DNA of 64,000 bases, from positions 221,457-285,456 of the forward strand of contig NZ_CH672406.1 of the NCBI RefSeq assembly GCF_000152885.1. Reading direction: 5' to 3'. The translations under genes were made by a program, and so were the position numbers. Position 1 is the stretch's first letter, and each line of letters begins with the position of its first letter. Positions 35,729 through 44,735 of the stretch are shown here, piece after piece. The notes beneath the pieces are model-generated. The model saw only the letters and a program-made list of their open reading frames with translations. It did not search any database and had not been told where the DNA came from. Source of the stretch: Idiomarina baltica OS145 (GTDB taxonomy: Bacteria; Pseudomonadota; Gammaproteobacteria; Enterobacterales; Alteromonadaceae).

Positions 35729-36753
35729 CCCGTTATTTAATGACTCGCTTATTTTATTTCTTCTTAGCGCTTCTGGTGTTAAGTGTCGTCACGTTTTCAC
35801 TTAATTGGCTGTTCCCGGGGGATCCGCTTACCAATATGAGCGGAATACGAGATGGACAGGCCGCTTACAATGCAACATTAGAGAGTCGCGCTTTTGACAG
35901 TACCGTTATTCAACAATATGTAAATTATTTGGCGCATATCACCCAATTTGACTGGGGGCTCTCACTGTCGACAGGTAACGACGTTTGGCAAGATGCGGCG
36001 ACTTACTTAGTGGTGAGTGCCGAGCTGGTGTTGTTAAGTTTTGCGCTGGCGGTACTGATCGGCTTGCCACTCGGCATGCTGGCTGCTAATTATTTTCGTC
36101 ACAATTTAGACAAGTTTATTTTGACTAGTGCCATGACAGGCTATTCGATACCCGTGTTTTGGCTCGCTCAGCTCTTAATTCTCTTGTTCGCTGTACAAAT
36201 CGAATGGCTCCCCATCACCGGGCAAATCAATCCACTGTATGCGATCGATTCAATCACAGGTTCAGTCATTATCGATATTTTGCTCAGTGATAGCCAATAC
36301 AAGCTGGCTGCACTCCAAGATGCGCTTTTACACCTTGTGCTGCCCGTGCTGACCCTCTCAAGTTTGCCGTCCATGCTGTTGCTGCGCATTACTCGAAACC
36401 AAACCATTGAGGTGTTGCAGAAACCTTATGTGAAAGCAGCCCGAGCACGTGGACTGAGTCAGAAACGGCTCTTATTCAAACATGCGCTACCCAATGTGCT
36501 GCAAGATGTTTTACCACAAATGACATTTATTTTTGGCTTGATGATGGCCAACTTAGTAATCGTAGAGCATATTTTTAATTGGCCAGGTGCAGGGGCTTGG
36601 TTGTTAAAGGCGATTATCGAGCGAGATTATCCCATTATTCAGATGGTCTTGTTTACTCTCATGGGGTTAATTTTAGTGCTGAATTTATTAGTTGAAATTT
36701 ACCGCGGCTGGCGTTTTCCTATGACTCGAGAAGAACGATATGGCGGATATTGA
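35725..36753 (+). CDS. sapB: SapB-type ABC transporter permease
   Basis: Inner-membrane permease, 342 residues, six membrane helices expected. The N-terminal helix with the GDPL motif (FPGDPLTNMSGIRDG) and the ATPase-contact loop KAARARGLSQKRLLFKHALP (about 240-260, EAA-type) are typical of DppB/OppB/SapB. The extracytoplasmic loop around LESRAFDSTVIQQYVNYL is longer in Sap proteins. Start overlaps the sapA stop (ATGA), end overlaps sapC by 14 bases. Confidence 0.93.
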   Translation: MTRYLMTRLFYFFLALLVLSVVTFSLNWLFPGDPLTNMSGIRDGQAAYNATLESRAFDSTVIQQYVNYLAHITQFDWGLSLSTGNDVWQDAATYLVVSAELVLLSFALAVLIGLPLGMLAANYFRHNLDKFILTSAMTGYSIPVFWLAQLLILLFAVQIEWLPITGQINPLYAIDSITGSVIIDILLSDSQYKLAALQDALLHLVLPVLTLSSLPSMLLLRITRNQTIEVLQKPYVKAARARGLSQKRLLFKHALPNVLQDVLPQMTFIFGLMMANLVIVEHIFNWPGAGAWLLKAIIERDYPIIQMVLFTLMGLILVLNLLVEIYRGWRFPMTREERYGGY

Positions 36754-37633
36754 ATTATATTACCAAGATCGCAATCCATCGCCCTTACAGCTCGTTTGGT
36801 TTGCGTTCAAACGGCGCTTAGCGCCGATGATCTCGCTCTGGTTACTTGGCGCCTTATTAGTGCTGGTGATTCTTGCACCTGTGATAACGCCCTATTCTGC
36901 CAATGTTCAATTTGTTGATGCCGTTGCCTTACCACCAAGTTGGACACATGACGGCAATATGCAATTCCTGTTTGGTACAGACGACTTGGGACGCGATATG
37001 TTATCACGCCTGCTAATTGGTGGGCGCTTCAGTTTTGGACTACCTATCATCATGGTGATTCTAGCTTCGACTATCGGAATTTTCATTGGTGCTATGGTCG
37101 GTGCAGATACAAAATCAAAGTTGCGTGTTTTGGGCCGGACGCTGGATCGATTACTAACAATTCCCTCTTTTTTACTCGCTCTAGTGCTTATTGCGATTTT
37201 AGGAGCGGGGCTTGGTAACGCGATTATTGCCATTACGCTGTCGCTTGTTCCGCAATTTATTTACGTTACTCGGAACGCGGTCTATCAAGAATGGCAAAAG
37301 GACTACGTCACTGCATCACGCTTAAATGGATGTAGTAACACGTATCTCATGTATCGGGTGATTTTACCCAATATTACGCCTATTTTGGTGATGCAGCTGA
37401 CCGTCGCGCTATCGGTCGCGATTATGGATATTGCCGCACTCAGCTTTTTGGGGTTAGGTGTACAAAGTCCAACCCCCGAATGGGGGAGCATGCTTGCTCG
37501 TAGCCTAGATGAGGTATACCTATCGCCGTGGAGTATGGTGCTCCCTGGATTATCACTCTTTGCCACCATAATGGCCATCAACGTTGTAGGTGATAGCTTA
37601 CGTCGCGCCATTAAACAACGCATGGACACCTAG
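36740..37633 (+). CDS. sapC: SapC-type ABC transporter permease
   Basis: Second permease subunit, 297 residues, DppC/OppC/SapC type. After an N-terminal helix (MISLWLLGALLVLVILAPVI) comes FGTDDLGRDMLSRLLIGGRF, the family signature, and the EAA loop with TASRLNGCSNTYLMYRVILP. AALSFLGLGVQSPTPEWGSM is the conserved late motif. It overlaps sapB by 14 bases and is followed directly by sapD with one base between. Confidence 0.94.
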   Translation: MADIELYYQDRNPSPLQLVWFAFKRRLAPMISLWLLGALLVLVILAPVITPYSANVQFVDAVALPPSWTHDGNMQFLFGTDDLGRDMLSRLLIGGRFSFGLPIIMVILASTIGIFIGAMVGADTKSKLRVLGRTLDRLLTIPSFLLALVLIAILGAGLGNAIIAITLSLVPQFIYVTRNAVYQEWQKDYVTASRLNGCSNTYLMYRVILPNITPILVMQLTVALSVAIMDIAALSFLGLGVQSPTPEWGSMLARSLDEVYLSPWSMVLPGLSLFATIMAINVVGDSLRRAIKQRMDT

Positions 37634-37634
37634 T

Positions 37635-38627
37635 ATGGACCTATTGGATATTCGTAATCTCACGATTGAAATGGATGGCCCTCACGGACGTGTGCGTGTG
37701 CTCGACAAAGTCAGCTTGCAGTTAAAAGAAGGTGAGGTTCACTCATTAGTGGGTGAATCGGGCTCCGGTAAGAGTCTTCTCGCTAAAGCCGTAATTGGAG
37801 TATTGAATCCGCTTTGGGACGTTACTGCTGACAGGCTTTGGTGGAATGGCAAAGATTTGCTGGCGATGACGCCCAAACAGCGTCGCGCGATAACCGGTCG
37901 CGATATGGCTATGATTTTTCAAGATCCATTAGCCTATCTCGATCCTAACTCAACCGTCGCAGAACAAATTACTGAAGCTATCCCTGCCGGAGACGTAACG
38001 GGCACTTTTATGCATCGCAGAATCGACCGCAAAACACGCGTTGCTCAATTGCTTCACCGGGTCGGTATTCGCGATCATGATGCCATTATGAAAAGTTACC
38101 CTTATGAGCTTTCGGAGGGTATTGCTCAAAAAGTGAGTATTGCCATTGCAATCGCCCACCGCCCCAAGTTGCTGATCGCCGATGAACCGACAACAGCAAT
38201 GGAGCCTTCGACGAAGGATCAAATCCAACGGTTATTGGGAAAGCTTGCGGTAAGTCAGAGCATGTCGGTACTTTTAATTACTCAAGATGTCGCCTCAATC
38301 TTACCCGCAACCCAACGTGTGTCACTGTTATACTGCGGCCAAATGATGGAGCACGGTGATACGGAAACTGTATTAAACCGCCCTGCTCATCCTTACACCG
38401 ATGCGATGATAAAAATGAGTCTCCAAGCACACGCGGAACTTGAGCCTAAATCCAAGTTACCGAGTTTGCCCGGTGCCGTGCCTACATTGCGCCATATGCC
38501 CATTGGCTGCCGATTGGGACCTCGTTGTCCATACGCGCAAAAACAGTGTGTCAAAGCGCCGTTGGTCCGCCATCGCGATGAGCAGAGCTATTATTGTCAC
38601 TTCCCTTTAAATGAGCCTGAAGCATGA
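37635..38627 (+). CDS. sapD: SapD-type ABC transporter ATP-binding protein
   Basis: ATPase subunit, 330 residues. Walker A GESGSGKSLLAKA, Q-loop MIFQDPLAYLDP, signature LSEGIAQKVSIA (LSEG instead of LSGG, similar to the changed signature of E. coli SapD) and Walker B LLIADEPTTAME. The C-terminal oligopeptide-transporter extension has the Cys cluster GCRLGPRCPYAQKQC, in OppD-like proteins a [4Fe-4S] or zinc site. The ATG at 37635 was chosen because it starts one base after sapC. E. coli SapD also supports Trk potassium uptake. Confidence 0.93.
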   Translation: MDLLDIRNLTIEMDGPHGRVRVLDKVSLQLKEGEVHSLVGESGSGKSLLAKAVIGVLNPLWDVTADRLWWNGKDLLAMTPKQRRAITGRDMAMIFQDPLAYLDPNSTVAEQITEAIPAGDVTGTFMHRRIDRKTRVAQLLHRVGIRDHDAIMKSYPYELSEGIAQKVSIAIAIAHRPKLLIADEPTTAMEPSTKDQIQRLLGKLAVSQSMSVLLITQDVASILPATQRVSLLYCGQMMEHGDTETVLNRPAHPYTDAMIKMSLQAHAELEPKSKLPSLPGAVPTLRHMPIGCRLGPRCPYAQKQCVKAPLVRHRDEQSYYCHFPLNEPEA

Positions 38628-39436
38628 GTCACTTACTCGAAGCGGTCGATTTATTTAAGACCTTCAGACCACGCCGTTCTTGGCCGTGGAGTAAGAAGTC
38701 AGTCGCTTTAGAACCGACTTCCTTCACACTTGAAGCGGGCGAAACGCTCGCTATTATGGGCGAAACAGGCTCAGGTAAATCCACGCTCTCTAAAATTATT
38801 GCCGGTGTCGAAGCGCCATCTGGCGGTGAACTGTATTTAAATGGTCAAAAGCTGAATTACGCACAATCCAAGCGTCGTTGCCAAAATATTCGTATGGTCT
38901 TTCAAGACAGCGATAAATCTTTGAACCAGCAATTAACAGTAGGTCAACAGCTTGAAGAGCCTCTCTTATTTAATCGCGAAATGTCCAATAGTGAACGAAA
39001 ACAGCTGATTCACAGTACTTTACGTAAGGTGGGCTTGCTGGCAGAGCATGCGGCGTTTTATCCGCACATGCTCTCGACCGGACAAAAGCAACGTGTCGCG
39101 ATTGCGCGAGCCATTATTTTGGATCCGCAAATCGTCGTAGCTGATGAGGCTTTGGTCGCACTCGACCCATCCGTTAGAGCACAAATTATTAATCTAATGC
39201 TCGATCTTCAAAAAGATATGGGTATTTCTTATATTATCGTGACACATTCGCCACAGATCGTGAAACATATTGCTGACAAGATCTTAATTTTATATCGTGG
39301 TAAAATGATCGCGTTTAATGAAACAGAACGTTTATTAACAGAGAAGCAACAACCTTACGTACAAGCCTTGTTGCATGAACACTTAATTAATCATTCTCAA
39401 ATAACCGGTAACTCGAGCGCTAAGGTTACCGAATAA
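38624..39436 (+). CDS. sapF: SapF-type ABC transporter ATP-binding protein
   Basis: Second ATPase subunit, 270 residues. Walker A GETGSGKSTLSKI, Q-loop MVFQDSDKSLNQQ, signature MLSTGQKQRVAIARAI and Walker B IVVADEALVALDPS, where the aspartate-glutamate pair is kept. Start overlaps the sapD stop (ATGA). Last gene of pspF-sapABCDF; putP starts 17 bases downstream with its own ribosome site and no terminator is seen between, so read-through is possible. Confidence 0.93.
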   Translation: MSHLLEAVDLFKTFRPRRSWPWSKKSVALEPTSFTLEAGETLAIMGETGSGKSTLSKIIAGVEAPSGGELYLNGQKLNYAQSKRRCQNIRMVFQDSDKSLNQQLTVGQQLEEPLLFNREMSNSERKQLIHSTLRKVGLLAEHAAFYPHMLSTGQKQRVAIARAIILDPQIVVADEALVALDPSVRAQIINLMLDLQKDMGISYIIVTHSPQIVKHIADKILILYRGKMIAFNETERLLTEKQQPYVQALLHEHLINHSQITGNSSAKVTE

Positions 39437-39453
39437 CAAGACAGGAGTTTAAT

Positions 39454-40977
39454 GTGGAAACAGGTACTCTGATATCGCTAGCGCTGTACTTCATTGTCAT
39501 GCTGGGCATTGGCTTATATGCCTATAAGAAGTCAACCGACTCGGTTTCTGGCTATATGCTAGGTGGCCGTGGGTTAGGGCCCGCTGTGACAGCGTTGTCT
39601 GCAGGTGCGTCTGACATGAGTGGTTGGATGTTGATGGGTCTACCCGGAGCGATTTATGTTGCCGGCGTATCGCAACTATGGATTGCTGTGGGTTTGGTCA
39701 TTGGCGCCTATCTTAACTACGTGATTGTCGCACCCAGATTGCGCACATACACTGAAGTAGCCGATGACGCGATTACCATTCCGGATTATTTTGCTAACCG
39801 CTTTAATGATAAAGGCCGTGCGCTACGTATTTTCTCGTCCGTCGTTATCATTATCTTCTTTACGTTATACACATCAGCGAGCTTAGTCGCAGGGGGTAAG
39901 CTATTTGATAGCTCCTTCGGCATGGACTACACGACAGGCTTATGGGTAACCGCTGGTGTTGTCTGCGCGTACACCCTGTTCGGTGGTTTCCTAGCCGTCA
40001 GTATGACGGACTTTGTGCAAGGCTGTATCATGTTTGTCGCACTGGTATTGGTGCCGATCGTCGCTTTTGCAGAGCTCGGTGGTTACAGCGACGTGGTTGG
40101 TCAAGTCAAAGACATCAACCCCCAATTCCTCGACTTCTTTATGGACGGCTCCACCGGGGAAAGTCTCGCCGCACTCGGTATCATATCCTTGCTCGCTTGG
40201 GGTCTGGGGTATTTTGGTCAACCCCACATTATCGTGCGCTTTATGGCGATCCGCTCAGTGAGTGATATCAAAAACGCACGTCGCATTGGTATTAGCTGGA
40301 TGTTTGTGTCAATCATCGGTGCCATGGCGACAGGCTTTGTTGGTATTGCTTATGTGGCGGAAACTCAAATGACGCTGAACGATGCGGAAACGATTTTCAT
40401 CATTTTCTCGCAGTTCCTATTCCATCCGCTGATTGGTGGCTTCCTGCTAGCAGCGATTCTTGCGGCTATCATGAGTACCATTTCTTCGCAGCTGTTAGTG
40501 AGCTCAAGTTCACTCACCGAGGACTTCTATAAAGCGTTCTTACGCAAAGATGCGTCTGATAAAGAGCTTGTAGCCGTCGGGCGAATTTCTGTATTACTCG
40601 TCTCTTTAGTCGCTATTTGGTTAGCGTGGAACCCCGAAAACACGATTCTCTCACTCGTATCTAACGCGTGGGCCGGTTTCGGTGCAGCCTTTGGTCCAGT
40701 CGTTATTTTAAGCTTATTCTGGCGTCGTATGAACCGTCACGGTGCACTTGCCGGTATGCTGTTAGGTGCTATTACTGTCCTTATCTGGATCTACGGTCCA
40801 ACCGTTGGCGGCGAGCATCTAAGCGCGTACGTATATGAGATCGTTCCAGGTTTCATTATCTCGACTATCGCTATCATCGTCGGTAGCTTGGTAACGGCAG
40901 AACCCGACCAAAACCTCCGTGATAAGTTCGACGAAATGGAACAGATCATGGATGACCATTATCACACTGCCAAGTAA
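39454..40977 (+). CDS. putP: Sodium/proline symporter PutP
   Basis: Sodium-coupled proline uptake, 507 residues (E. coli 502), sodium:solute symporter family with about 13 membrane helices. GGRGLGPAVTALSAGASDMSG is the PutP signature with sodium and proline ligands, followed by GWMLMGLPGAIYVAG. LLAAILAAIMSTISSQLLVS is the conserved TM9 region. Start is GTG at 39454, six bases after AGGAG; the ATG two bases earlier (39452) is out of frame and stops after six codons. Confidence 0.95.
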   Translation: METGTLISLALYFIVMLGIGLYAYKKSTDSVSGYMLGGRGLGPAVTALSAGASDMSGWMLMGLPGAIYVAGVSQLWIAVGLVIGAYLNYVIVAPRLRTYTEVADDAITIPDYFANRFNDKGRALRIFSSVVIIIFFTLYTSASLVAGGKLFDSSFGMDYTTGLWVTAGVVCAYTLFGGFLAVSMTDFVQGCIMFVALVLVPIVAFAELGGYSDVVGQVKDINPQFLDFFMDGSTGESLAALGIISLLAWGLGYFGQPHIIVRFMAIRSVSDIKNARRIGISWMFVSIIGAMATGFVGIAYVAETQMTLNDAETIFIIFSQFLFHPLIGGFLLAAILAAIMSTISSQLLVSSSSLTEDFYKAFLRKDASDKELVAVGRISVLLVSLVAIWLAWNPENTILSLVSNAWAGFGAAFGPVVILSLFWRRMNRHGALAGMLLGAITVLIWIYGPTVGGEHLSAYVYEIVPGFIISTIAIIVGSLVTAEPDQNLRDKFDEMEQIMDDHYHTAK

Positions 40978-41009
40978 AGCTAAGTAGTTAGACGCTGCAG
41001 TTAGATACT

Positions 41010-41036
41010 AAAAAGCCACCTTAACGGTGGCTTTTT
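41010..41036. terminator. Bidirectional terminator between putP and rssA-like gene
   Basis: Stem AAAAAGCCACC (41010-41020), loop TTAAC, stem GGTGGCTTTTT (41026-41036), T run continuing. Serves putP on plus and the patatin gene on minus. Confidence 0.92.
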
Positions 41037-41058
41037 TTATGTTTTCGGAAGTGAGGTT

Positions 41059-42033
41059 TCAGCCGCGACGCTCAGCATACAGTTGGATTTCGTCCATAAT
41101 TAAGCCTTCCATCCGCTTAGTCGTTTCGTAGCCAATCTCGATACCCTCTTTACCGCGATCAAATTCCATGATGCCTATATGTCCGAGTTTGGGCTGAATT
41201 AAAATATCGGGCGGATCACCCGCCATTCGAGCCTTTGTAATACGCTCTTGCATAATATCAATTGCTCCTGACATGACGCTAAACATACCGGGTGGTTTAT
41301 GAGGATTCGCCTTGAACCTATCTTTTAAATTATCAATGTAGTGACTGCTGCTCGACCAAAAGTTCTCAAAGAAGCTATGCTCGGCGTTGCCCTCGTTTTC
41401 ATCTATTTTTTCCTTTTGTACTTGCTCAGCTTCAGTTTGGGGTGGAATACTACGCCCTCGCTGCTCGGCGACACGCGCATTGAGTTGCGAATTGAGGTGT
41501 ACAGCAATTACGAAATCCGCACCGAGTGCTCGGCATAACGAAACGGGGACTGGATTCACTAGCCCACCATCAATCAACCATCGCCCATCAAATGCTGTGG
41601 GAGCAAGAACCCCCGGCATAGCGCTGGAAGCACGTGAAGCATCGTATAAGTCACCTTTTCGCAACCAAATTTCACGACCGCTGTAAAGATCGGTCGCCAC
41701 AGCGCCATAGGTAATGGGTAAGTCTTCGATTTTTTTAGCCCCGAATTGCTCACGAGCGACATTGAATACCTTTTCTCCACCGATAAGTCCGCCTTGGTTG
41801 AAGCCAAAATCGAGAAGATTCCAAACTTCCCAACGACCCATATTCAAAACCCAGTCTTCTATTTCCTCTATGCGGCCCGAGGCGTAGCCCGCGCCTACCA
41901 ACGATCCAATAGAGGTACCTGCAACCATATTGATATGCACGCCCATTTCTTCTAGCGCTTTAATCACACCAATATGAGACCAGCCTCTTGCGGCTCCCGA
42001 ACCCAGCGCAAGAGCAACTTTAACTTCTGACAT
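41059..42033 (-). CDS. rssA: Patatin-like phospholipase family protein (RssA-like)
   Basis: 324 residues. Patatin catalytic features: oxyanion GSGAARGWSHIG (about 10-21), nucleophile elbow GTSIGSLVGA (Ser about 40) and the catalytic aspartate in DGGLVNPVPV (about 160). Predicted serine lipid hydrolase or acyl-ester hydrolase; E. coli RssA has no settled physiological role. The ATG at 42033 has GGGAAG seven bases upstream and is preferred over an upstream TTG. No rssB neighbour here. It is divergent from the EAL-HDOD gene over about 90 bases. Confidence 0.88.
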   Translation of the reverse strand: MSEVKVALALGSGAARGWSHIGVIKALEEMGVHINMVAGTSIGSLVGAGYASGRIEEIEDWVLNMGRWEVWNLLDFGFNQGGLIGGEKVFNVAREQFGAKKIEDLPITYGAVATDLYSGREIWLRKGDLYDASRASSAMPGVLAPTAFDGRWLIDGGLVNPVPVSLCRALGADFVIAVHLNSQLNARVAEQRGRSIPPQTEAEQVQKEKIDENEGNAEHSFFENFWSSSSHYIDNLKDRFKANPHKPPGMFSVMSGAIDIMQERITKARMAGDPPDILIQPKLGHIGIMEFDRGKEGIEIGYETTKRMEGLIMDEIQLYAERRG

Positions 42034-42047
42034 GTCGCGACTTCCCA

Positions 42048-42059
42048 ATTGTTAACAAT
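42048..42059. repeat. Perfect 12-bp palindrome between divergent genes
   Basis: ATTGTTAACAAT lies 15 bases before the patatin ATG and 61 before the EAL-HDOD start. It could be an operator for one or both, but a palindrome this short can arise by chance in AT-rich DNA. Confidence 0.3.
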
Positions 42060-42120
42060 ATGCGTAAACTGTTCACACTAACGTCAAGGATAGATTAATT
42101 ACAAGCGTGGAGTCTACTCG

Positions 42121-43335
42121 GTGTTTTTTTACGTTGCTCGTCAGCCCATACTCAACGAATCAAAAGCTATATACGGATATGAGCTACTTTTTCGAGATGG
42201 ACCAAATAATTCGTTTCCTAATATCGCATCCGATGAGGCTACTATACGGTTAGTTGAAGGAAGTGAGTTCAACGCCGGGGTAAAATTATTAACCGATAAT
42301 AATTTTGCTTTTGTAAATTTTTCTGAAAGCGCTTTACTCGATGGCTTACCCAGCCTGCTGCCGACAGATAAAACCGTGATCGAGCTTTTAGAGGATATCC
42401 CACCCACACCGGCCATTCTTGAAGCCGTCCAACGTTATAAAGGTGAAGGCTACCAAATAGCATTAGATGACTTTGAGTATCATCCAGACTGGCATGAATT
42501 CCTGCCCTACGTCGACATTATAAAAGTCGATTTTCGTGCAATGAATACCGCTCATATTAATCAGCTGCTTAAGGATTTGCGTTTTTTTACAGGTCGTTTA
42601 TTGGCTGAAAAAATAGAAACCTATGATGAGTATCAACAAGCCAAGTCGCTCGGATTCACACTGTTTCAAGGGTATTTCTTTGCGCGCCCAGAACTTATTC
42701 AAAAACGTGTGTTGAGCTCTTCACAGGCCGTTTGCATGCGCCTACTCGAACTCACCAGTGAACCTAATTATCATATCGACTCGGTCGCCGAGCTGATCGA
42801 GCAAGATATTGGCTTGACCTATAAACTGCTCAAGTTTGTTAATTCAGCCTTTTTCCGTCGGCAGTCAGAAATTAATTCGATTCAACAAGCGATTGTGCGA
42901 CTAGGTCAAGTCGAAATTCGTAAGTTTAGCGCTCTGATTGCGGCCGCATCACTCGCTGACGGAAAGCCCGATGAACTAATAAAACTTTCGTTTATTCGCG
43001 CCCGATTTATGGAGCTTTTAGCACAACATAATGAGCAGTATAAAGTAGAACCTGCCAGTGCCTTTTTGACGGGTGTTCTATCGAAGCTCGATGCAATGAT
43101 GGATAACGAATTAACGGTGATCCTGTCAGGCGTCGCAATTGCTAAGGAAATAAAACGTCCACTCATCGAAGGCACGGGTCCAATGGCTTTCTTCTTGCGT
43201 ACCTGTGAGGTTTTAGAACAGGGAAACTGGACGCAGCTTGAACGATTAGCCCAGCGGTTACGTATAAAACCCGCACAACTGATTGAATATTACCAACAAG
43301 CACAACAATGGGGTCAATCCTTCGCAAAAACTTAA
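42121..43335 (+). CDS. EAL-HDOD signalling protein (YuxH/CdgJ type)
   Basis: 404 residues: EAL-like domain about 1-200 and HDOD domain about 205-395. The start MFFYVARQPILNESKAIYGY is the YuxH-type N-terminus. The EAL motif is ELLFR, later metal and loop motifs are LDDFEYHP in place of DDFGTGYSS, then IIKVDF, AEKIET and FQGYFFARP. Loss of the DDFGTG loop argues against c-di-GMP hydrolysis and for a binding or scaffold role; proteins of this type control motility in Vibrio. Start GTG behind GTGGAG. Confidence 0.88.
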   Translation: MFFYVARQPILNESKAIYGYELLFRDGPNNSFPNIASDEATIRLVEGSEFNAGVKLLTDNNFAFVNFSESALLDGLPSLLPTDKTVIELLEDIPPTPAILEAVQRYKGEGYQIALDDFEYHPDWHEFLPYVDIIKVDFRAMNTAHINQLLKDLRFFTGRLLAEKIETYDEYQQAKSLGFTLFQGYFFARPELIQKRVLSSSQAVCMRLLELTSEPNYHIDSVAELIEQDIGLTYKLLKFVNSAFFRRQSEINSIQQAIVRLGQVEIRKFSALIAAASLADGKPDELIKLSFIRARFMELLAQHNEQYKVEPASAFLTGVLSKLDAMMDNELTVILSGVAIAKEIKRPLIEGTGPMAFFLRTCEVLEQGNWTQLERLAQRLRIKPAQLIEYYQQAQQWGQSFAKT

Positions 43336-43348
43336 ATAGGACGTCAGT

Positions 43349-44668
43349 ATGCATTCATCAACGTGGTTAGCGCGTCAAGCAGAAGCGCCTTCTCGACAAG
43401 GCGATACCCGCTCACCATTTCAGCGTGATAAAGCACGTATATTGCATTCGGCGGCATTTCGTCGGTTGCAGGCAAAAACACAGGTTATGTATATTGGTAT
43501 GCATGACTTCCCTCGTACACGACTCACTCACTCATTAGAAGCCAGTCAAATCGGTTCAAGCCTAGTCGCGCATCTTCATCAGCAACAACCCGATATAAGT
43601 CGCTCACTGGGTCTTTCGAAGTCATTAATCGAATCACTTTGTCTCGCTCACGATATTGGCCATCCACCGTTTGGTCATGGTGGTGAGATAGCACTCAATT
43701 ATATGATGCGACGTCACGGTGGGTTTGAAGGTAATGGCCAAACCTTTCGTATTGTGACGCAAATTGAAGCCTACACACCCGATGCCGGCATGAACCTGTG
43801 TCGACGTACCTTGCTGGGCTTGCTTAAATACCCTGTGTTGATGTCGGCGGCACGAAGAGCAATTTTGCCCGATGATGTCACTCATTTTCGCCACTTACCC
43901 ACCCGCCAGTGGTTACCGGCTAAAGCCCTATACGATGATGATAGTGCTGCACTCGATTGGTTACTTGAGCCACTTTCTGCATCCGACCGTGAACACTTGG
44001 GTCAGTTTAGCGAAATGCCCACCACGGATCGTCATGGTCGCAGCGCATTTAAAAGTGTCGACGCCTCCATCATGGAGATCGCAGATGATATCGCTTATGG
44101 TGTGCATGACCTTGAGGATGCAATCGTAGTTGGCTTAATCAATCGTGAACTTTGGCTCGAGCAAATGTTTCCTAAACTTCAAGAACTAGCCTCTGCTCTC
44201 GTCGATTTTGACGCCGTAGAACTCACCGATAACTTATTTTCGAGTCATCATTATCAGCGCAAAGCGGCAATTGGTAGTTTAGTCAATCGTATACTAACCT
44301 CTACTCAACTCGTCTGTCAGAGTGAACAGTTTGAATCCGATTTACTATCTTACAAGGCGCAATTGGCCAAGACAGAACAACAGCTGTTAAACGCCTTGAA
44401 GCATTTCATTTTTACCTTTGTGATTCGTAAACCAGAAATGCAAGTGCAGGAGTTTAAGGGGCAACAAATTGTCATGGAGCTGTTCGATGCGTTATCAGTA
44501 GAGCCAGACCGATTATTGCCTGAAAATACTGCGACACGCTACAAAGCGGCGAAGCAGCAAGGTTGGAACTCTGCACGCGTCATTTCCGACTATCTTTCTG
44601 GCATGACCGATGCTTATGCTGCAAGACTGCACCAAGAGCTATTTTCTGTTCAACCACCCCGAATATAA
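43349..44668 (+). CDS. dgt: dGTP triphosphohydrolase-like HD protein
   Basis: 439 residues with the HD-domain metal motif split as RLTHSLEASQIGSSL (His about 55) and CLAHDIGHPPFGHGGE (His-Asp about 98-99), and a later ADDIAYGVHDLEDAI aspartate. The family hydrolyses dNTPs to the nucleoside and triphosphate. Length is nearer the dGTPase-like group (YpgQ/Dgt type 2) than E. coli Dgt (505), so nucleotide specificity is uncertain. AGGA precedes the ATG, 13 bases after the EAL-HDOD stop: a probable two-gene operon. Confidence 0.9.
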   Translation: MHSSTWLARQAEAPSRQGDTRSPFQRDKARILHSAAFRRLQAKTQVMYIGMHDFPRTRLTHSLEASQIGSSLVAHLHQQQPDISRSLGLSKSLIESLCLAHDIGHPPFGHGGEIALNYMMRRHGGFEGNGQTFRIVTQIEAYTPDAGMNLCRRTLLGLLKYPVLMSAARRAILPDDVTHFRHLPTRQWLPAKALYDDDSAALDWLLEPLSASDREHLGQFSEMPTTDRHGRSAFKSVDASIMEIADDIAYGVHDLEDAIVVGLINRELWLEQMFPKLQELASALVDFDAVELTDNLFSSHHYQRKAAIGSLVNRILTSTQLVCQSEQFESDLLSYKAQLAKTEQQLLNALKHFIFTFVIRKPEMQVQEFKGQQIVMELFDALSVEPDRLLPENTATRYKAAKQQGWNSARVISDYLSGMTDAYAARLHQELFSVQPPRI

Positions 44669-44689
44669 GCCCCTCGAGCCAGATGATTT

Positions 44690-44723
44690 GATAAAAAAAG
44701 CGCCCTGAGGCGCTTTTTTTATC
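44690..44723. terminator. Bidirectional terminator between dgt-like gene and recA
   Basis: Stem of GATAAAAAAAGCGCC (44690-44704) with its complement (44709-44723) around CTGA. A and T runs at both ends allow termination of both convergent genes. Confidence 0.94.
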
Positions 44724-44735
44724 GATTGCTAAAGG

